Source: Maritalea porphyrae
GTDB taxonomy: Bacteria > Pseudomonadota > Alphaproteobacteria > Rhizobiales > Devosiaceae
Reading direction: 5' to 3'
Length of the DNA stretch: 64,000 nucleotides
Assembly (NCBI RefSeq): GCF_030159895.1
Contig: NZ_BSNI01000001.1
Span: forward strand, 1 to 64,000
The notes beneath the pieces were generated by a model, which had not been told where the DNA came from, did not search any database, and worked only from the letters and a program-made list of their open reading frames with translations. This document shows positions 45,389 through 54,837 of the stretch, piece after piece. How positions within the stretch are numbered: position 1 is the stretch's first letter; the number at the start of each line of letters is the position of its first letter. The position numbers and the translations under genes were made by a program.

Positions 45389-46618
45389 ATGGCAAACGGA
45401 CACCAATCAGCATCACTGTTTAAACACGCTGACTTTTTGAAACTTTGGGCGGCCCAAATTGGTAGCGCATTTGGTTCGCGGATTACCCGAACAGTTCTGC
45501 CGATGATTGCAATTCTGACAATCAACGCGACGCCAAACGAAATCGCAATTCTAAGCGCCCTCAGTTTCGCGCCTGGGCTAATTGTTGCGTTCTTGGCGGG
45601 CGGCTATATTGATCGCAACAAGAAGCGTCCACTTTTGATCACGACCGACCTCGTTCGTGCAGCATTGATATTTTCAGTCCCAATTGCTGCACATTTCTCC
45701 GCCATGTCGATGATGCAGCTCTACGTTGTCGCCGCGGTCGTTGGTGCGGCCACCTCTATCTTCCAAATCGCCGACAATGCCTATTTGCCTCGCTTAGTTG
45801 CAAAAGATCAGCTGGTGGACGCCAATTCCAAGTTAGAAGCCACAGATGCGGTGGCCGAAGCTTCTGGTCCGGGCATTGCAGGGCTGTTGGTGTCTTTGTT
45901 TAGCGCGCCCATCGCCATGATCTTTGACGCGATCACCTATCTTTGGTCAGCGCTAATGTTGTCGTTCATCAAAAAACCAGAACCTAAGCGAACCGCCAAA
46001 TCCGCGGAAGACAGTCTACTGCGAGATGCAGTTCTAGGTTTCAAGTCTTGCGTTAAACACCCGATTGTCGGCCCCATTCTAGCCGCTGACACGCTTATGA
46101 CACTGGCTGGCGGTATCTATGTCACGCTCTATATGGTGGTTGCATTGCGCACCCTTGCGCTTGATCCCTTCACCGTGGGCGTGATCATATCACTCGGCGG
46201 CATAGCCGGATTTTTTGGCGCACTCGCTGCGGCCCCAGTCGCCAACAAATTCGGTTTGCGCAATACCCTTGTTGTCACCATGGCATTAGGACAGTTGGCC
46301 AACTTCGGTATTCCACTGGCGGCGGCCCTTCCCCAATATAGCATTGCGCTACTATCATTCCAGCAAGTTGCTGGCGACTTCTTTATGACCATCTTTGTGA
46401 TCCAAGCCCTTAGTCTGAGACAACGCGAAATGCCTGAAAATGTGTTGGCGCGCGCCAACGCAACTTTTCAGCTGACAACCGGTATGGTGATCCCCTTAAG
46501 CGCATTAATGGCCGGTCCAATTTCCATGTGGATCGGGATCACCAACACCCTTTGGATCGCCGCCATCGGCGCAATGTTCGCACTTCCAATTCTGCTGATG
46601 ATCAAAAAGCCCAATTAG
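45389..46618 (+). CDS. MFS transporter
   Basis: 409 aa, 10-12 membrane helices with FLKLWAAQIGSAFGSRITRTVLPM at the start and GYIDRNKKRPLLITTDLVRA (a motif A variant after helix 2). Resembles drug- or siderophore-exporter MFS proteins (EntS-like). Two further MFS genes of the same general type occur at 50967 and 57105. Substrate unknown. Confidence 0.88.
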   Translation: MANGHQSASLFKHADFLKLWAAQIGSAFGSRITRTVLPMIAILTINATPNEIAILSALSFAPGLIVAFLAGGYIDRNKKRPLLITTDLVRAALIFSVPIAAHFSAMSMMQLYVVAAVVGAATSIFQIADNAYLPRLVAKDQLVDANSKLEATDAVAEASGPGIAGLLVSLFSAPIAMIFDAITYLWSALMLSFIKKPEPKRTAKSAEDSLLRDAVLGFKSCVKHPIVGPILAADTLMTLAGGIYVTLYMVVALRTLALDPFTVGVIISLGGIAGFFGALAAAPVANKFGLRNTLVVTMALGQLANFGIPLAAALPQYSIALLSFQQVAGDFFMTIFVIQALSLRQREMPENVLARANATFQLTTGMVIPLSALMAGPISMWIGITNTLWIAAIGAMFALPILLMIKKPN

Positions 46619-46621
46619 GGT

Positions 46622-46909
46622 TCACTTAATCACATCAGACCATTCAGGGTGTCGCTGATATTGCGCTTTGACAAATGGGCAAAGCGGCACAATCTTTGTA
46701 TCTGTCGCACGTGCATCTGCAATTAAATATTCCACCAGCGCCTTGCCCACTCCTTTGCCTTTTAAGGCTTCGGGCACACCTGTGTGATCCGCAATAATGG
46801 AATGTGCGCTCATACGCGAATAGGTAAGTTCCGCTTCAACACCATCGACAACGGCCACGTAACGACCACGACTGGGGCCATCAAACTTCTTGATCTCAAT
46901 ATCAGCCAT
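46622..46909 (-). CDS. YjdJ-type small GNAT acetyltransferase
   Basis: 95 aa. Compact GNAT of the YjdJ type: AELTYSRMSAHSIIADHTGVPEALKGKGVGKALVEYL and VPLCPFVKAQYQRHPEW, where the Cys replaces the usual catalytic Tyr. Its start overlaps the stop of the CDGSH gene by one base (TAATG). Confidence 0.85.
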   Translation of the reverse strand: MADIEIKKFDGPSRGRYVAVVDGVEAELTYSRMSAHSIIADHTGVPEALKGKGVGKALVEYLIADARATDTKIVPLCPFVKAQYQRHPEWSDVIK

Positions 46910-47541
46910 TAATCTGCTTCAAACCCGATCTCTTTATGCGAACCATCGCAAAATGGTTTATTCTTCGACGCGCCGCAGCGACACATAGCAAAACGTTTGC
47001 CAGTCGTAATTTTGCGACCCGACCCTGCGATAATTTCTAGGTTACCAGAAACCATCAGCGGACCGTCTTTGATCGGTTTCAAAGATAGCTCCCCGTCTCG
47101 CGCCTCAAGTGTTGCAGCATCATCTTTTGCCGACACATCGCTCGTTGCTTCAAACTCAGCATCCAAATGGGAATTGTCGCAAAACGGCTTATTTTTAGAT
47201 TGCCCACAACGGCAAATTACAGCGCGAATGCGAGGCTCTTGGCCGTCGATTCGCACATCCCCGCGATATTCAACCGGGCCATTCTCCCAAAGACGGGCTG
47301 AATTCACTTTTGGCAGTTCTTCGGCGTCTGTGCCGTCTTTCATTTCATAAGTAAGCGCGCCGGACGGGCAATCACGCACCAGCCGCGCAATTTCACTTGG
47401 GTCCGCATGTTCGGGGAAAATCCATTGCCCTTTTGCGCCGGGATTGAAAACCTCCGGCAAACCCAACACGCACCGGCGCGCATGGATGCATTTCTTACCA
47501 TCAAAGCTAACTGAGATTTTGTCTGATTCAACCGTGCCCAT
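46909..47541 (-). CDS. 4Fe-4S mono-cluster plus double-CDGSH iron-sulfur protein
   Basis: 210 aa. Residues ~10-70: divergent Fer4_19 domain (KCIHARRCVLGLPEVF, then CPSGALTYE). Two CDGSH-type zinc-finger-like [2Fe-2S] units follow: CRCGQSKNKPFCDNSH and CRCGASKNKPFCDGSH. Probably cytosolic redox or iron-sulfur handling. Coupled to the small GNAT. Confidence 0.88.
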   Translation of the reverse strand: MGTVESDKISVSFDGKKCIHARRCVLGLPEVFNPGAKGQWIFPEHADPSEIARLVRDCPSGALTYEMKDGTDAEELPKVNSARLWENGPVEYRGDVRIDGQEPRIRAVICRCGQSKNKPFCDNSHLDAEFEATSDVSAKDDAATLEARDGELSLKPIKDGPLMVSGNLEIIAGSGRKITTGKRFAMCRCGASKNKPFCDGSHKEIGFEAD

Positions 47542-47660
47542 TGTTTCCCCTCACCCAATTCTAATCAAAAAATATTGGGTGAGTTTGAGCGCAAAATATG
47601 GATTGGGCAACAGACGCTGCGATCACATAAAAGTTAGAACACACAACTGTTGAGTTCGGG

Positions 47661-47834
47661 TCATGTTAGAAAGAACAGACCGAGCAAACCAAATCCCACA
47701 AACAACGAAAATTCAACAAGCACTCTGGGATGAGAGACGCCAATTCCAAGTTCACTAAGATTGATCAGGGTATAGATCAAATAACCCGCTGCCACCGCAC
47801 TGACTAAAAAGCAAACAAGTGAAACTGCATTCAT
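47661..47834 (-). CDS. Small two-helix membrane protein beside hemN
   Basis: 57 aa: MNAVSLVCFLVSAVAAGYLIYTLI is the first helix and a second spans VEFSLFVGFGLLGLFFL near the end. 20 bp after hemN on the same strand, so probably under the same anaerobic control. Not a recognised family. Confidence 0.55.
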   Translation of the reverse strand: MNAVSLVCFLVSAVAAGYLIYTLINLSELGIGVSHPRVLVEFSLFVGFGLLGLFFLT

Positions 47835-47854
47835 ATTGCTTGGTTCGATCGCCG

Positions 47855-49204
47855 TTACACCGCCTTTGAATGCCGCGCATTGCCCTGACCAAAATAGGTG
47901 TCAAACTTTGCAGCAATGGCCCGTACAAATGGTTTGCCTTTGTCACTCAACCCAAATGTATCATGAGTGATGTAGACAAAATCGTCCTGGTCCGCCGCGG
48001 CAATATAACCTGCATCATTCAAAATCGTCGGCGCTAAATCACCAAAACATTGAACAAATTGATCAATGTCGAATTTGAAGTCGCACATGAGCTTCTCAAT
48101 CACCCAACCACGGGCACGATCGACATCTGACAGTTCAAACCCCTTGGCAATGGCAAGGTCGCCATTGTCAATTGCAGCTTGATACTGCCCTGTCGCAACA
48201 ATGTTTTGTACGTAGCCGTTCTTTGTTTGGCCAATGGCAGACCCGCCAAAACCAATTAACGCATCAGAATTATCAACCGTGTAGCCTTGGAAATTCCGGC
48301 GCAAAGTGCCATCTGCGGCCGCCTTTGCCATCGAGTCTGAAGGCAGTGCAAAATGGTCAAAACCAATACGATCATAACCAGCATCTGCCAATCGATCTCC
48401 AGCCATAATCGCATGCTCAAAGCGCTCAATTGTGCCGGGCAAGGTGTCATCCTTGATCATTTTCTGATGCGTTTTCATCCAAGGCACATGTGCATAGCCA
48501 AACAGCGCGATGCGATCCGGACGCAGCGACAAAGTTTTGTCTACGGTTTCAAGCAATCGCTCTGTTGTCTGAAAAGGCAAACCATAAAGGACATCCAAAT
48601 TGATCGATTTGATGCCTGCATCCCGCAAGGCAAAAACCACATCGCGGGTGATCTCAAAACTTTGCGGGCGGTTGATTGCCTCCTGCACCTTTTTAGAAAA
48701 GTCCTGAACACCAATGCTGGCACGAGTCATACCAAATGCAACCATGCCCTCGATCTTCTCCGGCGTTACATCGCTTGGGTCAATTTCAATCGAGATCTCA
48801 GCATCATCTGCAAACTGGAAGGCGCCACGCATTTTCGCGCCAAGCAGTTCCAAATCGCTTGGTTCGAGCAAAGTCGGTGAACCACCACCTAAGTGCACAG
48901 CCGTGACAATCGCAGCAGGCTTCACCAGCTTAGAGATCATCTCGATTTCTTTGTGCACCCGCTTCATGTAGGCCTTCACAGGCGCATATTTGAGCGTCTG
49001 CTTTGTGTTGCAACCACAAAACCAGCACAAGCGATCACAGAATGGAATGTGGACATAAAGCGACAACCGATCACCTTCGCCCAAATCTTTCACCCAAGAT
49101 GTATAGGTCGCATTGTCAACTTCACTGGTGAAGTGCGGCGCCGTCGGGTAGCTCGTATAACGCGGCACGGGAGCAGCGTATTTTTCAATGATTGCGTGGT
49201 CCAT
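47855..49204 (-). CDS. hemN: Oxygen-independent coproporphyrinogen III dehydrogenase
   Basis: 449 aa from ATG 49204 (MDHAIIEKYAAPVPRYTSYPTAPHF); upstream in-frame starts are within the FNR-controlled leader. Radical SAM enzyme for haem synthesis without oxygen. The [4Fe-4S] motif is CDRLCWFCGC in VHIPFCDRLCWFCGCNTKQ; GGGSPTLL and a C-terminal HemN_C domain are present. An exact FNR box lies 55 bp upstream. Confidence 0.96.
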   Translation of the reverse strand: MDHAIIEKYAAPVPRYTSYPTAPHFTSEVDNATYTSWVKDLGEGDRLSLYVHIPFCDRLCWFCGCNTKQTLKYAPVKAYMKRVHKEIEMISKLVKPAAIVTAVHLGGGSPTLLEPSDLELLGAKMRGAFQFADDAEISIEIDPSDVTPEKIEGMVAFGMTRASIGVQDFSKKVQEAINRPQSFEITRDVVFALRDAGIKSINLDVLYGLPFQTTERLLETVDKTLSLRPDRIALFGYAHVPWMKTHQKMIKDDTLPGTIERFEHAIMAGDRLADAGYDRIGFDHFALPSDSMAKAAADGTLRRNFQGYTVDNSDALIGFGGSAIGQTKNGYVQNIVATGQYQAAIDNGDLAIAKGFELSDVDRARGWVIEKLMCDFKFDIDQFVQCFGDLAPTILNDAGYIAAADQDDFVYITHDTFGLSDKGKPFVRAIAAKFDTYFGQGNARHSKAV

Positions 49205-49258
49205 CTCAATCCCTATCAGCTGATAAGAGCCACAATATTGATGCAATCATTTTCTACC

Positions 49259-49272
49259 TTGATCGAAATCAA
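49259..49272 (-). promoter_or_regulatory. FNR/FnrL binding site upstream of hemN
   Basis: TTGAT-CGAA-ATCAA, an exact match to the FNR consensus TTGAT-N4-ATCAA, centred about 62 bp before the hemN start. Predicts induction of hemN when oxygen is low. Confidence 0.85.
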
Positions 49273-49350
49273 CGGCGATTGCGCATTGGCAATACCCCAG
49301 ACCCATGCCACAATTGCTCCAAATCACTTCCTTTTCTCAGCCGGATATTT

Positions 49351-50379
49351 ATGACCAATAGCGCGCCTTTTCCCATATTCGACGGCCACAACGACATTTT
49401 GCTCAAACTGTTAGAAGAGTGCCCTGAGGACCCAGCGAAAGCGTTCTTTTCGCCACGCAAAGGGCAACATATAGATTTACAGTCAACTCAAAAGGGTGGG
49501 TTTATTGGCGGCTTATTCGCGATGTTTATCCCCCCAGAAGATGGCAAATCATTCCGCACGCCGCCAAGCCAAGAATTTGCGCGCGACTACACAATGAACA
49601 TGATCACACTGTTGCGGGACATCTCTGCAGAATCCAACGGACAAGTGCAGATTTGCCGCTCAGTTTCTGACATTCGCACAGCAATGACAGAGGGTCGCCT
49701 CGCCCCTGTTCTTCATATTGAAGGTGCAGAAGCGATTTTGCCAGATTTGTCAAACCTTCAAGCCTTTTACCAAGAAGGTTTGCGCTCAATTGGTCCCGTT
49801 TGGAGCCGATCAAACGCCTTTGCCCACGGCGTGCCGTTTAAGTTCCCTGCATCGCCAGACACGGGCCCCGGACTAACCAATGACGGCATCGAGTTGATCA
49901 AGGTGTGCAATGAAATGGGCATCGCCATTGACTTGTCGCACATGAACGAAAAAGGCTTTTGGGATATTGCGCGCATTTCAAATAAGCCGCTAATCGCTAG
50001 CCACTCAAACGTACACGCGCTTTGCCCAACCACTCGAAACTTAACCGACGATCAGCTTAAAGCCATTAAGGACAGCAATGGAATTGCCGGTTTGAATTTT
50101 GCAGTGGCGTTTTTGCGCAAAGACGGTGAGAAAAACCAAGATGTGCCTATGTCGACACTTATTGAGCACATCGACTACATGGTCGACAAGATGGGGATCG
50201 ACCATGTGGGGCTCGGGTCAGACTATGACGGCGCGCCGCCACCTTTTGATTTGGACAGCACCGCAAAACTGCCGAACCTTACCGATGCGCTGCGCGATGC
50301 GGGCTACGCCGATGATCAAATCAACAAAATCTGTTTTGGCAATTGGCTACGCGTTCTAGAGGACACTTGGGGCGAATAG
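49351..50379 (+). CDS. Membrane dipeptidase-like peptidase M19
   Basis: 342 aa from ATG 49351 (MTNSAPFPIFDGHND); the frame opens further upstream but only over the hemN leader. Metal ligands of the renal dipeptidase family: DGHNDILL, HIEGAEAILPD, ASHSNVHALCPTTRNL and GLGSDYDGA. No signal peptide, so probably cytosolic. Hydrolyses dipeptides, perhaps with D-amino acids. Confidence 0.92.
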   Translation: MTNSAPFPIFDGHNDILLKLLEECPEDPAKAFFSPRKGQHIDLQSTQKGGFIGGLFAMFIPPEDGKSFRTPPSQEFARDYTMNMITLLRDISAESNGQVQICRSVSDIRTAMTEGRLAPVLHIEGAEAILPDLSNLQAFYQEGLRSIGPVWSRSNAFAHGVPFKFPASPDTGPGLTNDGIELIKVCNEMGIAIDLSHMNEKGFWDIARISNKPLIASHSNVHALCPTTRNLTDDQLKAIKDSNGIAGLNFAVAFLRKDGEKNQDVPMSTLIEHIDYMVDKMGIDHVGLGSDYDGAPPPFDLDSTAKLPNLTDALRDAGYADDQINKICFGNWLRVLEDTWGE

Positions 50380-50391
50380 GCCCACCAGCGC

Positions 50392-50928
50392 TTACAAATC
50401 CTCAATCGCAGTGCGCCGCTTCCGCTTACCGTGAATGTGAATAGGTTTGGGCTCTACGGGCCCGCCTACTTTGACCGGGCGCGGGGCAAATTTGCCGAGC
50501 GTTGCGATACGATCATACATCACAATTGCACCCGCCGTTGCAACGTTGAGGCAAAAGCTTGTCGGGATTTTGATCACATAATCACATCGATCCAATATTT
50601 GCGGTGAAAGCGATGCGCGCTCTGGGCCAAGAATATAGGCGGCCTGCGTCGGATGTCGAAAACTTGGCAATTCTATTGCATCATCGGTCAACTCAACCCC
50701 AACCAGCTGGCAGCCACTGGGCAGCGCCATCTCGTCCCAGTTTGCCCATTCATAATATGGGATATTGGTGAGTGCCTTTGATGTGTCCGCATTGACGAAC
50801 TTGTCGCCTAAATCTGATTTGATGGTAAAGCAAAAGCTTGCACCAAACCCATGCGCGGTTCGAGCCAAATTCCCAAAATTATTGGCCTTCGAGATTTTCT
50901 CAGCCCCAATTGCAAAATATCCGCGCAT
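50392..50928 (-). CDS. SpoU/TrmH-family RNA methyltransferase
   Basis: 178 aa. Starts FAIGAEKISKANNFGNLARTAHGFGA, then AYILGPERASLSPQIL and VIKIPTSFCLNVATAGAIVMYDR, the knot motifs I-III of SPOUT 2'-O-methyltransferases; the usual SLN is CLN here. The basic tail (HGKRKRRTAIEDL) may bind RNA. Target (tRNA or rRNA) not deducible. Separate from TrmL at 4.6 kb. Confidence 0.88.
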   Translation of the reverse strand: MRGYFAIGAEKISKANNFGNLARTAHGFGASFCFTIKSDLGDKFVNADTSKALTNIPYYEWANWDEMALPSGCQLVGVELTDDAIELPSFRHPTQAAYILGPERASLSPQILDRCDYVIKIPTSFCLNVATAGAIVMYDRIATLGKFAPRPVKVGGPVEPKPIHIHGKRKRRTAIEDL

Positions 50929-50966
50929 ACCGCCTCATGTGAGTGTTTTCATCGGCAATACAAAAT

Positions 50967-52235
50967 TTAGACCGCTTTGGAAAGTTCTGGTTCCTCAGCC
51001 GTTTCGTCGGGACGCTGGAACTTAATCACTGGAATAATCAAAAGCGCGACCAGGCCCAGCAGCAACGACAGTGCACCACCCACAATAAAGGGCACGCCCA
51101 AACCAAACTGCGAGGCCAGCACTGCGCCGATAAAAGGCGCTGCCATCATAGCAAGCACGGTCATTGCTTCATTAACAGCGGTAACACGCCCCATTTTGTC
51201 AGGAGGTGTTTCCATCTGCAAAACCGTGCGCATTGGCACAAATACCGCCGAACTCACAAATCCCACGATGAAAAAGGCCGGAACAAACACCCACAATGGC
51301 AACGCCCAATTGTAAATGGCAGCAAAGCCCAGCAGCAGAGTGAAAAACGCCGCAAACATCATGCCTGGTCCTATCATTAGGTAAGGATGATAATGCCGCT
51401 TGATGCTGCCTAGTGCCAATGCGCCCAGAACACCACCAGCGCCAACTGCAGTTATGGAAAGGCCCAAAACAGACTGATCAAAGCCCAATTGCTTCGTGAC
51501 TGGTCCAATCAATGTGTCGTGCAAGAACACGGCGAAGAAGCCGAATGCCCCAAGCCCAATGGTCACCCACAATGCGGGGATTTTCCCGACCGTTTTATAG
51601 CCTTCGGCTATTTCACCAAATATGCCGCCCTTTTTTGTATCGCTAGTGTCTTCTTCAGCCTTCGTCGGTTTGGGGCGAAGTGATTTTGATAGCGTTAGCA
51701 GGATACCCATCGCACAAAGTGAAACCAAACCGTTGATAACGAAGACTGTTTGACTGCTGACGATCAATAGCAATGCGCCACCGACCGCTGGTCCGGCAAG
51801 TTTCGACGCCTGATTGATGACTTGGCTCAGGCTGTTTGTTGCCATCAGTTCTGATTTATCCGCCAGTGCTTGAATGGCAGACTGCTTCGCGGGAGAGAAG
51901 AAGCTATCTACCGTTGAACGGAAAAGAACCAACACCAGCACAAATTCTGGAAAACTTGCAAAAGCCAGTGCAAAGGTCGCCATCGCGCGACCCAAATTTG
52001 ACCAAACCATAATTGTCTTGATCTCATAGCGATCGACAAGCGCGCCGGCGAACGGCCCAAATAGGAGATAAGGCAGTGAATAGGTGAGTGCAAAAAATGC
52101 GAAATAAATGGGATCGACAGACCATGTGTAGGTGAACAAAGAAATGATCGCCACAAAATCCAACCAATCTGCAAAATCAGCTGGCAATTGAGCTACGAGT
52201 AATCGACGCAAATCTGTGTTCTTTGGCAATTTCAT
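50967..52235 (-). CDS. MFS transporter
   Basis: 422 aa with about 12 membrane helices, ALVDRYEIKTIMVWSN as the motif A region and a long central loop (RPKPTKAEEDTSDTKKGG). Exporter-like, related in layout to the MFS proteins at 45389 and 57105. It lies 38 bp after the end (upstream side) of the SpoU gene on the same strand. Confidence 0.88.
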   Translation of the reverse strand: MKLPKNTDLRRLLVAQLPADFADWLDFVAIISLFTYTWSVDPIYFAFFALTYSLPYLLFGPFAGALVDRYEIKTIMVWSNLGRAMATFALAFASFPEFVLVLVLFRSTVDSFFSPAKQSAIQALADKSELMATNSLSQVINQASKLAGPAVGGALLLIVSSQTVFVINGLVSLCAMGILLTLSKSLRPKPTKAEEDTSDTKKGGIFGEIAEGYKTVGKIPALWVTIGLGAFGFFAVFLHDTLIGPVTKQLGFDQSVLGLSITAVGAGGVLGALALGSIKRHYHPYLMIGPGMMFAAFFTLLLGFAAIYNWALPLWVFVPAFFIVGFVSSAVFVPMRTVLQMETPPDKMGRVTAVNEAMTVLAMMAAPFIGAVLASQFGLGVPFIVGGALSLLLGLVALLIIPVIKFQRPDETAEEPELSKAV

Positions 52236-52359
52236 CTATCTGTCTCCCAGTTTACACACACTAATTAGACACAAATCTTTCCACTGTCAAGATTGTTTGC
52301 TGTCCGCCCAAATCATGTGAAGATAGAACGGAGCGTATCCAAAAGGGGGAAATGAGTAG

Positions 52360-52650
52360 ATGCAACAAGACCAGCAATGCGTCGCCATTGAAAGAAGGCA
52401 CGAAGAAGCACTGACGCTATTGATTGAAGAATGCGCGGAGGTCATTCAAACAGTTTGCAAAGTAAAACGGTTTGGCGCGGACACCAAAAGCCCAGGAGCA
52501 AATGAAAAGAACGGCAAAATGTTGACTGAAGAACTGGCGGATTTGCTCGCTGTAATTCGCTTGGCAGAACAGCATGGAGCCATAGATCTGCCAAACGAAG
52601 GAATGATTAGGCGGGCTATAGCGCGCAAGCAACGCTATTCCAGCCTTTGA
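52360..52650 (+). CDS. MazG-like nucleotide pyrophosphohydrolase fold protein
   Basis: 96 aa, all-helical. LLIEECAEVIQTVCKVKRFG followed by MLTEELADLLAVIRLAEQHG fits the MazG EExxE...ExxD metal pattern in a minimal domain. Probably hydrolyses non-canonical NTPs; substrate unknown. Such short forms are also common in phages. Preceded by AAGGGGGAAATGAG. Its stop is 3 bp from the convergent GyrI gene. Confidence 0.65.
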   Translation: MQQDQQCVAIERRHEEALTLLIEECAEVIQTVCKVKRFGADTKSPGANEKNGKMLTEELADLLAVIRLAEQHGAIDLPNEGMIRRAIARKQRYSSL

Positions 52651-52653
52651 ACA

Positions 52654-53307
52654 TTACCGCAAGTGCACCGGCTGACGCAAAATGGTTTTCAGCTTATCTG
52701 CAGTCACTTTTCTGGGGTCGCTAAGATAAATCTCATGATGCTTACCGACCATTTTCATCTTGTTTTGCGATATATATTCATTGTGCATTTGCGCCAAAAT
52801 CGGGCCTTCATCATCATAGGAGCCAACGTGCAGAACTTGCACACAATCACCTTCGTCAAATGTCTCTAGCCGCACTGATCGTAATGCTGCCTCGGTGGTT
52901 GGCGGCTCTGACTTGGCATTGTTCTTCGCAATCGATGTTGCCAAGACTTGATCAAGGTGTTCACGCAGCAACCAATCTGGTTGCCTGATCATCATTGTCC
53001 ATTTCCATTGGTCTTTTTCACGGGTGATGAATGTGTTCATATCATCAGCCCACCAAAGCCCTTCCAAAGGACCAACAACATAGTCTTTCTCCATTTCAAT
53101 CTTGGAGAAGAATTTCATACCGTAACTTAGCGCATAAAGCGCTGCAATTGCGGGTGGATAGCTCTCTCCAACTGGACCACCATCGCCATCAATCATCAAA
53201 AAGTTCATTGGTGGGACATTTACCAGATCAAATCGGCCGACCTTCCCACTATAAAGCTTGGAATTTTGGCGCTTAAAATCAGTTTTCTTTTTGCTCATCT
53301 GGCTCAC
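52654..53307 (-). CDS. GyrI-like small-molecule-binding protein
   Basis: 217 aa from GTG 53307, overlapping the AraC stop (GTGA); an ATG at 53298 is an alternative. GyrI-like/SBC domain: FLMIDGDGGPVGESYPPAIAALYALSYGMKF and the two Glu-containing strands. Related to TsrA/YhhW hydrolase-type GyrI proteins. Co-transcribed with the AraC-GyrI regulator, suggesting both bind the same compound. Confidence 0.85.
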   Translation of the reverse strand: MSQMSKKKTDFKRQNSKLYSGKVGRFDLVNVPPMNFLMIDGDGGPVGESYPPAIAALYALSYGMKFFSKIEMEKDYVVGPLEGLWWADDMNTFITREKDQWKWTMMIRQPDWLLREHLDQVLATSIAKNNAKSEPPTTEAALRSVRLETFDEGDCVQVLHVGSYDDEGPILAQMHNEYISQNKMKMVGKHHEIYLSDPRKVTADKLKTILRQPVHLR

Positions 53308-54155
53308 TCAATTGGCATATAGATTTCGGTCAACAATTCACTTGGCGCAACTTGTCGCGGATCATTTAAATAATCCTCCATACAAGGCGCATCTCGCAGT
53401 TCATGATCCGACTGAGAGAGCCATGTACCATAGAACCAATGATAAGCTAGCGGCAATTCGGCATAAGGCCCTTTAAACCGCATAACCGCAAATCGCCCAC
53501 CAGCGACTTTCACGCGTTCAAAAGGCTCCTCAGGTTCAACCTCGTCCTGCTCAACGATTCCAGCGTAGGCATTAAGTTCTTTTGTCGGCACAATATCAGG
53601 ATCGTCAAAATAAACGCCAATCGAGCGCATGTTTGGCCCATAAAGCCCATTCTGCTGCCCAAACACGTTAAGCTTCTCAAACGCCTTGCCGATTTCGGAG
53701 TAAGCACCTTGATGGTGAAGACCAACCATTATCAAAGGTTCGGCATCTTTGATCGCAACTTCGTACATTTTTGCATCCCCGTTAGAGACATCTGAAAAAA
53801 TATTCGAGGGCCGTCCTTTTTCGCGGTATTTTGCCGGCGGCATGCCATATTGGGCAGAGAACGCACGCGAGAACGCTGACGTGCTGCCATAGCCAGATTT
53901 TTCGACAATGCGCCCTAACGGCATTTTTGAATTTGCCAACTGCGTTGCAGCGCGATGCAAACGCAACCGCCTAACCGTCGCAACAACGCTCTCACCCTTC
54001 AACCCACGATATACCCGATGCCAATGGTAGGGCGACAAACAAGCTATTTCAGCCAAATGGTTGAGATCAATATCCTCATCCAGATGATCGTAGATATAGT
54101 TGATAACCCGATCAAATCGGTCTTGATATTTGCTGTTCGCCAACATTACTGCCAA
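53304..54155 (-). CDS. AraC-family regulator with GyrI-like effector domain
   Basis: 283 aa. N-terminal AraC double HTH (ACLSPYHWHRVYRGLKGESVV, then RIVEKSGYGSTSAFSRAFSAQYGMPPAKYR, residues ~25-105) and a C-terminal GyrI-like ligand domain (~120-283). Architecture of Rob/BmrR-like multidrug-sensing regulators. Neighbours the GyrI-only gene downstream. Confidence 0.92.
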   Translation of the reverse strand: MAVMLANSKYQDRFDRVINYIYDHLDEDIDLNHLAEIACLSPYHWHRVYRGLKGESVVATVRRLRLHRAATQLANSKMPLGRIVEKSGYGSTSAFSRAFSAQYGMPPAKYREKGRPSNIFSDVSNGDAKMYEVAIKDAEPLIMVGLHHQGAYSEIGKAFEKLNVFGQQNGLYGPNMRSIGVYFDDPDIVPTKELNAYAGIVEQDEVEPEEPFERVKVAGGRFAVMRFKGPYAELPLAYHWFYGTWLSQSDHELRDAPCMEDYLNDPRQVAPSELLTEIYMPIE

Positions 54156-54267
54156 ATCGTCCCTTCAAATCACCACACAAGATAATCATATCCTCAATTG
54201 ACAAATCTTGCTGAATTTGGTGCAGATCAACATCTCGAAAGCTAATCGATCCAACTCTGGGATAATC

Positions 54268-54837
54268 ATGAGCAGTTTTTATTATTTTGCCTATGGGTCA
54301 AACCTACTCAATGCGCGTCTACAAAATCGGTGCGCATCGGCAAAACCAATCACCACCGCCAGCGTGAAAGGCCACAGCATCAACTATGGCATGGTGGCAG
54401 ATGACGACCACGGTGGATCAGGCAAAATGGCAATGTTTGCCACAGACAATGGCGATGATGAAGTGCACGGCGTTGTATATGAATTAAGCCTCTCCGACGC
54501 GCCAGTGCTCGATCGCTTTGAAGGTTTAGATTGGGACCGCCCAATGAAATATACAAGAGAAGCTGATTTGAAAGTAGCAACGCAGAGTGGCGACATACTT
54601 CAAACCGTGACCTACATGGTAGAACCACATAAGGAACCACCACTGCCATATCACTGGTACTGGGCACTTTGTTTGTCAGGCGCAATCGAAAATGGTTTGC
54701 CGCTTCACCACCAAGAAATGCTTGCCGAGCACCCACATATGCCGGACCCTCATCACGAGCGCGAAGGCAAACTCGAAGCTGAATTGCTATTACATAAATC
54801 GGGCTTTGGGCACCTGCTTGAAAAACGAAGCGCATGA
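54268..54837 (+). CDS. Gamma-glutamylcyclotransferase-like protein
   Basis: 189 aa from ATG 54268 (MSSFYYFAYGSNLL). YGSN is the gamma-glutamylcyclotransferase phosphate-like loop. GVVYELSLSDAPVLDRFEGLD supplies the conserved acidic residues. Probably releases 5-oxoproline from a gamma-glutamyl compound. Overlaps the pseudouridine synthase gene (ATGA). Confidence 0.85.
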   Translation: MSSFYYFAYGSNLLNARLQNRCASAKPITTASVKGHSINYGMVADDDHGGSGKMAMFATDNGDDEVHGVVYELSLSDAPVLDRFEGLDWDRPMKYTREADLKVATQSGDILQTVTYMVEPHKEPPLPYHWYWALCLSGAIENGLPLHHQEMLAEHPHMPDPHHEREGKLEAELLLHKSGFGHLLEKRSA

